The notes under the pieces were generated by a model. The model was given only the letters and a program-made list of their open reading frames with translations. It had not been told where the DNA came from and did no database searches. A DNA stretch of 64,000 nt, taken from positions 558,001 to 622,000 of the forward strand of contig CP089454.1 in assembly GCA_026636295.1 (NCBI GenBank). The letters are read 5' to 3'. The position numbers were made by a program, and so were the translations under genes. Source of the stretch: Medakamo hakoo (lineage: Eukaryota; Chlorophyta; Trebouxiophyceae; Coccomyxaceae). This document shows, piece after piece, positions 28,426 through 38,500 of this stretch (its first letter is position 1; every line of letters starts with the position of its first letter).

Positions 28426-28916
28426 ATGGCCCGCCGCGGCGTGTGGCAGCTGCAGAAGCTGACGCTGTCCTACTGCGAGTTCAGCGGCAGTTCCGCCGGG
28501 GCGCGGTGAGTTTTTTTGGATGTTGGAGCAGGCGGAGGCGGCCGGCCCCCTTCCCGCGTCGCTCGTTCTCACGCTCCCCCCCCGTGCCTGGTTCTTCCCA
28601 CGCTCCAACCTCCACCCACAGCGACTTTCTCTCGTCCGTCCTCCCCTCCTTCAAAGCCGCCAACCCGCAGCTGGCCGTGGAGACGCTCGTCCGCCCCGGG
28701 CAACACCCCACACTGGCAGGCGCGTACCTGAACGGAACGCGGCGAGTCGTCCCCGTGCGCAACGCGCCGGGCACGGTCGTTGCGGCCGCGGCCGCTGAGC
28801 TGCGCGACAGCGCCGGCCGCAAAGCCAGCGTGCGTGTGCCTGGCAGGCGGCACGTCCCCGCCGTGCCGTCGAAGCGTGTGAAGGGAGAGGCGGCCGGCGT
28901 GCAGGGTGGGTGGTAG
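28426..28916 (+). CDS. MRPL43: Mitochondrial ribosomal protein mL43 (L51/S25/CI-B8 domain)
   Basis: Exons 28426-28505 and 28622-28916 (GTGAGT...ACAG, phase 2) give 124 aa. GVWQLQKLTLSYCEFSGSS at the N-terminus and DFLSSVLPSFKAANPQLAVET after the splice are hallmarks of the thioredoxin-like L51/S25/CI-B8 fold in mL43. The length fits. The protein belongs to the large subunit of the mitochondrial ribosome. The C-terminal ~30 residues are basic. It shares a 305-bp divergent promoter region with the AAA ATPase gene. Confidence 0.88.
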
Positions 28917-29010
28917 ACGCGTTCGCGGCGAGGTCGCGGCGCCCGTGTGTGGGTGGAGTGGGGCCCGGTAGTCTCTCTGTAAAAAAAGTCTCGCGCGTTT
29001 CCCCCCGGTT

Positions 29011-31281
29011 CTACAGCTCTCCCTCTTCCTCGTCGGACTCTGCGCGCCGCGACGAGCCGCCACGCCGGTCGCGTTCCCCGTCCCGACGCCGCCGCGAGCC
29101 CCGGTGGTGGCGGTCGCCCGACCTGTCGGAGGAGGGCGACCGGCCGCGGCGGCGGCGGCGCCGCCGGTCGCCCTCTCCCTCGCTCTCGCCTCCGGCGGGG
29201 GGGTCCTCCCCCAGCACCAGCGCTTCGCCCGCGGCCGCCTTGCCCACGACTTCGGCCCACACCAGGTCTCGGACGGCGGCGCTCGCCGCACTGGCCGGAC
29301 CGCCCGCCATTTCGGCGGCGTCGTCAAAGGCGACGCGCAGGGCGGCCAGGTCGCCGGCCGCGGTGGGTGAGGTCCCGCCTGCGACGGCCTGGGGGACGGA
29401 CAGGCCCGCGCCACGGACGGCCGCCTCCAGCAGGGCGGCGCGCTCCGTCGCAAACTTGGCCTCCACGTCCAGCAGCGCGTCCACAAACAGGTCGCGTGGC
29501 GTGGGTCCGGCGGGCGCGGCTTCCAGCGCCTCCAGCGCGGCCCCCGCGGCGGGCGGGCCGTCTGCTGCGCCCGCAAACGACGCCGGCCGGCCGCCAAAGC
29601 CGCCAAAGCCGGCCTCGCCGCCGGCCAGCAGCTTGGCCCGGAACTCCCGCCACCGGGTGCGTGGGGCCAGGGAGCCGGAGGCCGCCGCCGCCGCCAGGAC
29701 CGCCCGGAACGCGTCCCGGGCCCGGCGCTCCGCCCGCGCGCGGGCTGCCTCGGCCCGGGCGCGCTCCCCGTCCTCCGCCGCCCACAGCCGCCGGACCAGC
29801 TTGGAGAAGGCGGCCAAGCGGGTCGGCCTGTCCGCGGCGGCGTGCGGGTTGTGCTCGGCGGGGTCGCCCGCTGCTTCAGCGTCCAGGCGGGGCTCGGCAT
29901 CCCGCCACCGGGTGGTCGAGGTCACCCAGCCGCGCCGCTCGTACCAGGCCGACAGCTCCTCCGCCGCCGCGTCGCGCGCGGCGCGGGCCGCGTCCCGGGC
30001 CGCCCGCTGCGCGCCCCGGACCCAGTCCGCAAACAGGCCTTCCTTTTCTCGGCGGGCGGCGGAGGACACGGCGTCGACTGAGGGCGCGCCGGTCGCGGCC
30101 GCGATGGCGGCGTCCAACAACCTCCACCGCGGGTCGGCGCCCAGGCCGCGTTCGGCGTCGGAAAACTTGGCCGTCGACGCGTCCAGCCCCGCCGACGCCA
30201 AGAACGCTGTGAAAGCATCCCGGGCCGCCTCCCGCGCCGCCCGCGCCGCCGCCGCCTCTTTCTTCGCCGCCGCCGCCTGGAACTCTGTGAAACAGGCCTT
30301 GCGCTCGCCATTGGATTTCAGGGCGGCAAACCGCGGGTCGGCCTGGATGGACGGGAGCACGGCCTCCCAGGCGTCCGTCGACCGCGCGCCCACCGCCGTC
30401 AACAGCTCACAAAACGCGGCCTTGGCGTCGGCTTTCGTGGCGTACATGAAGCGGCCCTCCCGCGCAGCGGTCGCAGCGAGCGCCGCCGCTTCGGCCGCGC
30501 CCGGCAGGACGCTGCCCGGTGGCGCGAGTCCGCCCGCAGGCCCGGCGGGGCGGGACGCCGCCGCGGCCGCGGCCGCCGCTTCCCGCGCCGCCTTCAGCTC
30601 GGGCGGGCACACCCACACCGATTTTTTGGTGTCGCGGTTGTAAAAGTAGGGGCGGCCGTCGGGGGCTTTGACTTCGCGCCAGGGCGTGGCGGCCAGCGCC
30701 GCCGCGGCCGCGGAGCTGACGGAGGCGTCGCCACCGCCCGGGCCAGCGCCATCCACGCCCACGCCCGCCGACCCGCCCAGGGCTTCCGGCTTTTCCCAGC
30801 TCGACTTGCGCGTGGCCCGGTTGAACCAGTACGTCCGCCCGTCCTTGGCGCGGTGCTCCGTCCACAGCGGGTGTTGTTGCGGGGCGGGCGGAGGGTGTGC
30901 GGTGGGCGGAGGAGGGAAAGGGGGCGGCCCGCCGCCGGCCGTGAAGGGCCCTGGCGGGCCGCCGCCGTGCCAGTGTGGCGGCGGCGGTGGCGGGAGCTGG
31001 GTGGGTTGGGGGGTGGAGGGATGGAGAGGGGTGGTCGAGACTGGTGGCGCGGTGGTGGGGTGGATGACCCAGGTTTGGCGGCCGGTTTTTCCCTTGTGGC
31101 ACTTACCTGCCCACCTGGGGGAGCCCCGTACCCGCCTGGGCGGTCGCCTAGATTGCGTGTGGATGGGATGCGTGGTGGAGAGTGGGGGCGGGCCGTGAGT
31201 TTGTGTGAGGCAAGAGGCATGCGGGCTGTGGCCCGAGGGACGCCAAACCATCGCTACCCGCCGCGACGACGGACCTGGCAT
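29011..31281 (-). CDS. PRP40: PRP40: WW/FF-domain U1 snRNP splicing factor
   Basis: The last exon (30996-29011) is secure. A small exon 31147-31107 (RPGGYGAPPGGQ) precedes it across a GTAAGT intron. Exon 1 (31281-31275, only MP plus one base) is tentative, because its donor GTCCGT is weak. The product is about 677 aa. Two WW domains lie near the N-terminus (HPLWTEHRAKDGRTYWFNRATRKSSWEKPEA and ATPWREVKAPDGRPYFYNRDTKKSVW, given as patterns). Several FF-type helical modules follow (AKAAFCELLTAVGA..., DAFTAFLASAGLDAST..., LSAWYERRGWVTSTTRW). The end is Arg/Ser/Asp-rich. PRP40 bridges U1 snRNP at the 5' splice site to branch-site factors. The FF modules are inflated with Ala/Arg. Confidence 0.87.
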   Translation of the reverse strand: MPGPSSRRVAMVWRPSGHSPHASCLTQTHGPPPLSTTHPIHTQSRRPPRRVRGSPRWAGKCHKGKTGRQTWVIHPTTAPPVSTTPLHPSTPQPTQLPPPPPPHWHGGGPPGPFTAGGGPPPFPPPPTAHPPPAPQQHPLWTEHRAKDGRTYWFNRATRKSSWEKPEALGGSAGVGVDGAGPGGGDASVSSAAAAALAATPWREVKAPDGRPYFYNRDTKKSVWVCPPELKAAREAAAAAAAASRPAGPAGGLAPPGSVLPGAAEAAALAATAAREGRFMYATKADAKAAFCELLTAVGARSTDAWEAVLPSIQADPRFAALKSNGERKACFTEFQAAAAKKEAAAARAAREAARDAFTAFLASAGLDASTAKFSDAERGLGADPRWRLLDAAIAAATGAPSVDAVSSAARREKEGLFADWVRGAQRAARDAARAARDAAAEELSAWYERRGWVTSTTRWRDAEPRLDAEAAGDPAEHNPHAAADRPTRLAAFSKLVRRLWAAEDGERARAEAARARAERRARDAFRAVLAAAAASGSLAPRTRWREFRAKLLAGGEAGFGGFGGRPASFAGAADGPPAAGAALEALEAAPAGPTPRDLFVDALLDVEAKFATERAALLEAAVRGAGLSVPQAVAGGTSPTAAGDLAALRVAFDDAAEMAGGPASAASAAVRDLVWAEVVGKAAAGEALVLGEDPPAGGESEGEGDRRRRRRRGRSPSSDRSGDRHHRGSRRRRDGERDRRGGSSRRAESDEEEGEL

Positions 31282-31528
31282 GGGGGAAGGAGCAGGGGGG
31301 CTGCGGGCGTGCGTGGACGGCCCTCGCCGAGCAGAAAGAGAGAAGCCCCCTCCCACGGGACGCCCTGTCCTCTCGGGCTGTTGTTGGGGCAGTGATGAGC
31401 GAGCGAGCGAAAAAACAACGCTCGGCTCCCCTCTCCCCCACACTGCACAGCGACGAAGAAAAAACGGTGCGTCCCTCCGCGCGACCAGGCCGCCAGCCGC
31501 AGGCCGCCCTCCTGCCGTCCTCTCCGGA

Positions 31529-31912
31529 CGCTTCTGTGTGTCATGGAAGCGACCAGATGCCCGCGTGGGCGTTGCTGTGCCCCGGCGGTCGCCGCCGGCG
31601 GCCGGCTCTCGCATCAGCCTGACGGCAGCCTTGCAAGGCTGCCGTCGTCGAGCCCTGGCCGCCGCGCTGCCGGTCGGATCCGGCGCCCGCAGCGCCTGGC
31701 TGATGCGCAAAAGAGGGCGCGCCCGCGCAGCTTGACACTGGCTGCGTGCGGCGCGTGGGCGGGGCCCCTGGCCCGCCGTCCAGGCCGCGGCGGCTTCGAT
31801 CGCTCGTGCGAGCGCGCCGGCTCCCGGGCCGGGGCCGCCTCCAGGCCATGCACGGCTCCTCCTGTCCCGCCTGGACGCACCGCCAGGGGTTGGTGGACCT
31901 GACCAACCGGCG
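31529..31912 (+). ncRNA. Highly structured non-coding region, candidate RNA gene of unknown type
   Basis: A run of strong hairpins. GCATCAGCC (31611-31619) pairs exactly with GGCTGATGC (31698-31706). This encloses a perfect 26-bp palindrome (31621-31646) and a GCGCTGC/GCAGCGC hairpin (31664-31670 with 31689-31695). Downstream are CGCAGC/GCTGCG (about 31725-31745), CGCTCG/CGAGCG (about 31801-31812), CCTGG/CCAGG and GGTTGGT/ACCAACC (about 31889-31909). AAAAGA follows the first domain, like an H box, but no ACA box is found. No codon bias is seen. I could not match it to SRP, RNase P/MRP, U3, U6 or telomerase RNA. Confidence 0.4.
31621..31646. repeat. Perfect 26-bp palindrome
   Basis: Two 13-base halves, GACGGCAGCCTTG and CAAGGCTGCCGTC, abut with no spacer. 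It sits inside the larger stem described for 31529-31912. Confidence 0.9.
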
Positions 31913-32130
31913 GGCATGAGGGCCTGGGCGCGTGGGACCCGTGCCGCCAGCGGCGCCTCGAAGCCAGAACACGCGCCGCGCGCCTCTCCCCCCCTCTCGG
32001 CCCCCATCCCACTCCCTCTCCACTCCGCCGTCCCCAGCTCACACGCGCGCGCATCCCACTCCCGCCTTCACCCCAACGCACAGGCGTCTGAGACCCCCAC
32101 CGCCGCCCCAGCAGCAGCAGCAGCACAGCC
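31913..32130. promoter_or_regulatory. Promoter/5' leader of the eL43 gene
   Basis: C-rich, pyrimidine-heavy leader before the ribosomal protein start. It ends in CAGCAGCAGCAGCACAGCC before the ATG. Ribosomal protein mRNAs commonly have pyrimidine-rich leaders; no other element is evident. Confidence 0.35.
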
Positions 32131-32409
32131 ATGTCCAAGCGCACCAAGAAGGTCGGCATCGTCGGCAAGTACGGCACGCGGTACGGCGCGTCGCTGCGCA
32201 AGCAGGTCAAGAAGATCGAGGTCGCCCAGCACTCCAAGTACCTGTGCTCCTTCTGCGGCAAGTACGCGGTCAAGCGCGCGGCGGTCGGCATCTGGTCCTG
32301 CAAGGCCTGCCGCAAGACGCAGGCCGGCGGCGCGTACACGCTCAACACCGGGTCGGCCGTGACCGTGCGCTCCACCATCCGCCGCCTGCGCGAGCAGATC
32401 GAGGCGTGA
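32131..32409 (+). CDS. RPL37A: Ribosomal protein eL43 (L37a)
   Basis: A single exon of 92 aa, the exact family length. It begins [24 protein letters not shown], almost identical to animal and plant eL43. The zinc ribbon is CSFC (about residues 39-42) and CKAC (about 57-60), followed by [21 protein letters not shown]. It is a structural component of the cytosolic 60S subunit. Unlike most genes in the window it has no intron and no low-complexity insert, as expected for a highly expressed gene. Confidence 0.97.
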   Translation: MSKRTKKVGIVGKYGTRYGASLRKQVKKIEVAQHSKYLCSFCGKYAVKRAAVGIWSCKACRKTQAGGAYTLNTGSAVTVRSTIRRLREQIEA

Positions 32410-32521
32410 AACGGTGGTGGTGGGGCAGGCGGTGTGAGGGGGGCGGGGTCTGGTGTGTTGTGTGGTGTTACAACTCCTTCTGTTTTTGCTCCTTGAAAAG
32501 GGCGGCGGCGCACCGCCGCCG

Positions 32522-34339
32522 TCACGCGAGCAGTGGGTCGGGCGTGAAGACGAAGCAGCCAGCCGGCGGGGGCGGGCCGACCCAGGCCCGCGCGGGCGGC
32601 GCGTGCGGCACGGCCGACGGATTGACGGCGGTGACGCGGGCCAGGCCATCCCCACCCACGCCGCCGTCCACGCTGCAGCCGCCGGGCCCAAAGCTGAGCG
32701 CCGCCCCGCCGTCGGCGAGCAGGGCAAAGGTGGAGGACGAGGACAGGGCGGTGCCGTGGCCGCCGTCCACGTGCACGGCCGTGCCGCGCCCCCACGCCCA
32801 CAGCCCCCCGCCGTCCGGTCCGTCCAGCCGTGTGGCGGGGCCGATGAGGGCGGACGCGCCGGCGGACGCGTCCAGGGCCGGGCCGGCGCACCGGGCGACG
32901 GCGCTGTCCCGGACCTCCAGGCGGGACCCGGCCCCAGTCACGACCAGGCCGCCCCCGCCGCACCGCTCCACGCGCGTCCCGCCGCCCAGGTCCGCGCGCC
33001 CACGCCCCTGGACGACCAGGCCGGGACCGGTGCACTCGTGAATGACGCACCCCACCAGGCGGACGGCGGCGCCGCCCCCCCGCACGCGCAGGCCGGCGCG
33101 GCGGGCCGGGCCGAGCGTGCAGCGCACCAGGCTCGGCGTCCAGGGGCGGGCGGGCGCCGGTTTGCCGGGCGGTGCCAGGACCGCGACGCCATCATCCCCA
33201 CTGGCCCGCACCACACAATCCACCAGGAGCGGGGCGGGCGTGGGCGGGAGGGAGGGGCGGGGCGAGTCGCCTCGCACGTCCGCCACGCCCCACCCGCCCG
33301 GTTCCACCCGCACGCCCTCCCGGAAGCCGGACGCGTCGACCGTGAGGCCGTGAATGACGGCCGCCCGCCCAAGCCGCATGGCAGGCACATTGCCACGGCC
33401 GTCCAGGGTGGCGGACCGGAGCGGGTTGGCCGACCCGGGCAGGCCGCCGCCGGAAATCAGCACCCGGCGGGCGACGACGACCGACGCACCCAGGCTGTTG
33501 TGCGTGCCCGGCAGCAGCAGGACCGTGTCGCCGTCCTGGGCGGCGGCCAGGGCGGCGTGCAGGCTGCGGAAGGAGCGGCCGGGTGGGGTCGGGGCGCTGG
33601 CCTGGTCGGGCACCGGGCCGGGCGGCGGGGGCAGGGCGCGGCGGGCGGGCGCCCCACCCCCTCCCCCACCCTCGTCGCCGTCGTCGTCCTCGCCCGCGAC
33701 CGGTGGGGCGGGCAGGCCCAACCATTCCTCGCCCTCCGCGGCGGGGCGCACTTCCAGGACGGCGCCGTCAAAGGCGGAGTAGTCGCCGTCGCCTGCTGCC
33801 CGCACAGCGATGGCGTCCATGGCCGCGCGGATGGCGGCCGCGGTCGCCGCCGCGCCGGCCGCGCTCGCGGCGGCCGCGCCGCCTGCCGCCCGGCCGGCTT
33901 GCTGGACGGCCGCCGCGGCCGCCATGCCGGACCGGGCCGCTTTCGCCGCGCCGCCCGCATCCTGCACCGCCCCACACGCGTTCACCAGGCGCAGCCAGGC
34001 CTTGGGCCAGGCCGGCGCGGCGGCCGTGGCGGAGCGGGCAGACGCGAGGGCGGTGTGCGGCTCGCCCGCTGCCAGCGCTGCCACGCTCTTGTTGGCGTGC
34101 AGCACGGCGGCCAGGGGTGGGGTGGTGCGGGCGACGCTGCCTTCATCGCAGCCTCGTAACGCGCGCAACGCGGCGTCGTAGTGGGCGAGGGCGGCCGCGG
34201 CGTCGCCGGCCGCGAGGGCGGCGTTGCCGGCGGTTTTGAGCGAGAGCGCGGTGGCGGCGGTAGCCGGTGACGCTGGCGGCTGCGCGCCACCACCGTCTGC
34301 CGGCTCGGCTGAAGGCACGTCTGCCCCGGCGTCAAGCAT
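32522..34339 (-). CDS. TPR plus right-handed beta-helix repeat protein
   Basis: A single exon of 605 aa, started at the ATG giving MLDAGADVPSAEP. The N-terminal part (about residues 28-105) looks like two TPR motifs: LKTAGNAALAAGDAAAALAHYDAALRAL (pattern), then VLHANKSVAALAAGEPHTALASARSATAAAPAWPKAWLRL. An Ala-rich spacer follows. The C-terminal half (about 240-560) has parallel beta-helix repeats (RSATLDGRGNVPAMRLGRAAVIHGLTV; VADVRGDS; LLVDCVVRASGDDGVAVL; VRLVGCVIHECTGPGLVVQG). Such helices occur in carbohydrate-acting enzymes and FBXO11-like proteins. The TPR co-chaperone plus beta-helix pairing is unusual, and I assign no function. Confidence 0.72.
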   Translation of the reverse strand: MLDAGADVPSAEPADGGGAQPPASPATAATALSLKTAGNAALAAGDAAAALAHYDAALRALRGCDEGSVARTTPPLAAVLHANKSVAALAAGEPHTALASARSATAAAPAWPKAWLRLVNACGAVQDAGGAAKAARSGMAAAAAVQQAGRAAGGAAAASAAGAAATAAAIRAAMDAIAVRAAGDGDYSAFDGAVLEVRPAAEGEEWLGLPAPPVAGEDDDGDEGGGGGGAPARRALPPPPGPVPDQASAPTPPGRSFRSLHAALAAAQDGDTVLLLPGTHNSLGASVVVARRVLISGGGLPGSANPLRSATLDGRGNVPAMRLGRAAVIHGLTVDASGFREGVRVEPGGWGVADVRGDSPRPSLPPTPAPLLVDCVVRASGDDGVAVLAPPGKPAPARPWTPSLVRCTLGPARRAGLRVRGGGAAVRLVGCVIHECTGPGLVVQGRGRADLGGGTRVERCGGGGLVVTGAGSRLEVRDSAVARCAGPALDASAGASALIGPATRLDGPDGGGLWAWGRGTAVHVDGGHGTALSSSSTFALLADGGAALSFGPGGCSVDGGVGGDGLARVTAVNPSAVPHAPPARAWVGPPPPAGCFVFTPDPLLA

Positions 34340-34494
34340 GGGTGTGAGCGGGGAGGCCGCGGCTGCGGCGGCGGAAGGCGGGCGGCGGGGGTGGGACGGC
34401 CGTGGTTGCCGGCCGTAACTGAAAAGAAAGGGGGGAGTGGGTCGCAGGAACGTGTGCACCGCCCAGCCACACCTGGAAAAAAAAGCTTGCGGCC

Positions 34495-35330
34495 ATGTTC
34501 AAGAACAGCTATCAGGCCGGCCTGCTCTCCGTCCTCAACGCCACGGGGAGCAAACCGCTGCAGCTGTGGAGCGTGGAGGGTGAGTCTTTAACCCGCCCCG
34601 CCGCGCGCCGCACGCCGCGCAGCCGCACGGTGTGGGGCGGCGGGAGCAATTGCTCCGCCGCCTCTTCATCTTCCCGCGTATCCCCTCTCTCCAACCTTGA
34701 CCTTGGTGCACCCCGCTCCCCGCCCACCCCCGCCCGCCCACCCCACCCCCCACCCACACAGCCGGCAAGGACGGGTCCGTCACAAGAGTGACCGACGCGT
34801 CCACGGGCGTCGCCGCCCTGGACGTCGCCGGCCCCAGCACGGCGACCACGTGGATCGCGTGCCCGCCGGACCGGGCGGGCGGCCTGTCCGTCCGCCTGCC
34901 GTTCCTGGACCTGGTGCTGAAGCGCATTCCGGGCGACACCCGCGGGGACACGTCCATCGAGGTGACAGTGCGCGACGGCGCCGGGGGGCTGCGCCGCCTG
35001 CGCGCGTCGACGTTCCAGGCGTCCCCGCGCGTCACGCCCGCCCTCGCGTCCCTGCCCCTGCGCCTGGAGGACGGCGGCCCGTCGTCCGGCGGGTGGGTCC
35101 GCGTCCGCCTGGACCTGCCGGCCCTCCTGGCCCGCGCCTACTCGGGCTCCCCGCCCTTTGCCGAAGTCGTCCGCCTGCGCCTGCACGCGTCCGTCCGCCT
35201 GCGGTGCGTGTACTTTGCGGACAAGGCGTACGGCGAGGCGTCGCTGCCGGCCGAGTTTCGGCTGTTTGTGCGCGGGGGGGCCGGGGAGCGCCAGTCGCCG
35301 CCCGACGGCGCGGCCGTCGCCGTCGCGTGA
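34495..35330 (+). CDS. CFAP20: CFAP20/BUG22 ciliary-basal body protein
   Basis: Exons 34495-34579 and 34762-35330 (GTGAGT...ACAG, phase 1) give 217 aa. The start MFKNSYQAGLLSVLNATGSKPLQLW is the CFAP20 signature. LPFLDLVLKRI, LRASTFQASPRVTPALASLPLRLEDG, LRLHASVRLRCVYFADKAYGEASLPAEF follow in family order. In ciliates, algae and animals it is an inner-junction protein of axonemal doublets; land plants without cilia keep it too, so motility is not proven. It has a Gly/Ala tail beyond the usual ~193 aa. Confidence 0.94.
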
Positions 35331-35570
35331 GGGTGAGGGTGGGCGGTGTTAGAGAGATGCATTGTTGAAACTGCGCACTTGAAGAAAAGCATCCACACAC
35401 ACGCACACACGCACATGCACACACACACGTCCCTCAACTCCACAAAACGCGACGCGCACCTCTCCGCCGCCTCTCTCCCCCCGCATCTCTCTCCATCCAT
35501 CCCATCCCCATCCCCATCCCTTGCCCTCTTTTTTTTTGCGGTGGGCGCCCTTTCCCTCCCTCTATTTGCT

Positions 35571-38500
35571 TCAATACCCGTAGCCCTGCTGCGCGTACGG
35601 GTACTGTTGCGGGTGCGGCGGCGGCGGCGGCGGGGCCTGCTGGGCAGGTGCGCCCCACCCGCCGTACTCTTCGTGCGGCGGCGGGGCGGGCCCGCCCCCA
35701 CCCCCACCGCTGCGCCAAAACTCGTCGGCCGCGCGCGCGGCGTCCGCCGCTTCCGCCGCCTGCCTCTCCGCCGCCGCCCGGTTGGTCGGGTCCCGCTTGA
35801 AGATGGCCAGGACGCGCTCGACGCCGCCCCGCCGGACCTCGCCCCGGTAGTAAATGCCGTCGGGCGTCAGGTTGAAGTACTCGCGGTGCGGCGTCGCGCG
35901 CGCGGTCGGCAGGACAAAGCCCAGGAAGTACGTGCCCGGCCGGGTCGGGCCGTAGTCCGGGCAGATGCAGTAGGCGGCGGCGCGGCGCCCGCCCGCCGCG
36001 AATTCGGACGACAGGCGGGCCTTGACCCGGCCCCAGTCGTTGTCGTCCACAAACTTGCGGTGGGCCGCCAGGTCGGACGCGAGGGCCGCGAGCGGTTCGG
36101 CGTGGCGGGCCAGCAGCTCGTCCAGGTCGTCGTACGTTTCCTTGAGCCCGGCCGCGCCCAGGCCCACGGACAGGGGCAGGCCGAGCGCCAGGTGGCCCGG
36201 CGCGGACGGCGCGGCCGCCGCGCCCTTGCCGCCGCGCACCTTGCCGGCCTCCAGGACGTCGCGGTGGAGGATGATGGGGCCGTGCGCGCCCGCGTGCAGC
36301 TTGAGCGACAGGCGCAGCTTGTGCGGGCCGGCCGGGTGCGGGCGCAGCAGGGCCTCGCCGACGGGGGCTTCGGGCGCGGCCAGGCGGGCGACCGCCTCCT
36401 CTTCCGTGATGTTGTCAAAGTGCGGGTGGGCGATGGGCCGCTTGACCAGGGCGGCCTTGCGGCGGGCGGCGCCGCCGCCCGCCGCGCGCTCGGCCAGCGC
36501 CGACCGCTCGGCCGGCGTCAGCGGCGCGTAATGCACGTCCACGTCGCCGCAGTACCGCATCTCCCACGTGCCCGCGTCGTTGAGGACGGCGGACGCCGTC
36601 GCGACGCGGACCTCGCACGCCTCGGGCGACAGGTCCAGCACGCGCGCGGCGACGACGTCGCCCGGGCGGAAGTAGTCGCGCGGGTCGACGGCGCCGCCGC
36701 CGCCAAAGCCGCCGCCGCCGCTCGACGTGATTTGGTCGGCGGGGATGACGGCTTCCACGCCACCGCAGGCCGGCAGGGTGCCCCGGGCTTCGTGCGGGCC
36801 CGCCCACCGAATGACCAGGTCGACGGGCAGGCCGGGCCGCAGCGTGTCCGGGCGCTGGCCGGTCGCCAACCAAAACTCGTCGGCCGGCGTCGGAGGGGCG
36901 TCGGGGCGGACCTCGCCATAGGGCGCGACCAGCTCAAACGACGCGTCGACGAGCGGGGGCAGGGCCGACGCCAGGGCGGGCGGGGGGAGGGGCGCCGGCC
37001 CGGCCGCCGCGGCCGCGGCCGCCGCGCGCCCCGGGTCCAGGTCCGGGTAGTAGCCCGTCCCCGCGCGCCCCGTCCCGTACACGTAGCCGGGGCGGTGGCC
37101 CTCAAAGGCCGGCGCGGCCTGGAAGGCCGGGCGCGGCGGCGGGGGCGGGGCGCCGTCGCCTCCTTCCCCCGCCTCCTGTTCCGCGTCTACCGGCTCCGCG
37201 TCGGTGGACATGGGAGCGGCCGCGGCGGGCGTGCCGTCCCGCGCGCCCCGCGCGCCCCCCAGGCCCGCGGCGACGGCCGCCAAGTCGACCGCCTCCACGT
37301 CGGCCGGGCGGTCGGAGCCGAGCACCGCTTTTAAGACCGCCGCGTCCCACTCGTCGTCGGTGCCGCCGCCGCCGCCGCCGCCGCCGCCTTCGCCGTCGGA
37401 CTCGCTGCCGCCGCAGCGGTCACGGCGGCGGCGGCGGCGGCGGGACGGCAGGCGGTCTGCGCCGGTCAGGGCCGCGACAGCGATGGCCCGCGCGGCCTTG
37501 TAGGTGTCGGGGTGGACGCGGCTGTCGTCCAGCGGGTGTCGCGCGCCCCGCCCGCCGCCGCCGCCGTCGTCGTCGTCGCTGTCGTACTCGTCGGGAGCGA
37601 CGATGCCGTCGGTCGGCGGTCGGCGCACGCGCAGGAAGGAGGCCGCGTTGCGCCAGACGGACGGGCCCAGGCCGTTGGGTCCGCCCCGCAGGGCGGACCG
37701 CGACCTCGCGCGGCCGCCCAGCCCCGCCACGCACTTGAGCAGGGCCGCGGCCTTGCGCGGGCCCAGGCCGGCCACGTACGCCAGCGGCGGCGCGCGCCAG
37801 GGGCAGGCGGCCGCCGCGTTCAAGTCGACGCCGACCTGGGCGACGGCCGTGACGAGCGTGCGGCGCGCGGCGGCGAGCACCGCGTCGTGCCCCAGGTCCG
37901 CCTGCAGCTCCGTCAACGGCAGGGCCGCCAGCTCGCGCCCCCGCCCCGCCAGGGCTGCCAGGACGGCCAACGGGTCCAGGCCCAACCGCCCGACCGCCAC
38001 CGCCCGCCGCACGGACAGCGGCTGGTCGGGCAGCTCGGCCGCCGCGTCGTCGCTGCCCGCCCACAGCTCGGCCAGGCGCTCGTCGACCAGGCGCACGTGG
38101 ACGTCGCCCGTCTCGTGCCGGGTCAGGAACTGGGGGTCGTGCTCCAGGATGTGGTCGCGCACGCCCGTGACGACGTCGCGCAGCGCCCGGCCGTCGGGGC
38201 CCGAGCACCCGACCAGGACGCCGTGCGGGGCGTGGGCCATGATGAAGGACCGCAGCGCGCGCGCGTCGGGCGCGGCCCGCCCGTCGCTCAGCGGGGAGTA
38301 GGACGATGCCATGGCCTGGCCGCCCGGGCCCAGCCGCGGGCGGGGGGGCGGGCGCACCCGCCCGGACAGGTGGGCGCAGTACAGCACGTCGGCCAGGCCG
38401 CCCCGCTCGTCCAGGGCCACAAACGCGGTCGCGGGCGCGCCCGGGCCGTGCGAGCCGGCGATGAAGCGGGGGCGGATCGGCGGGGACGAGTCGTCGTCGT

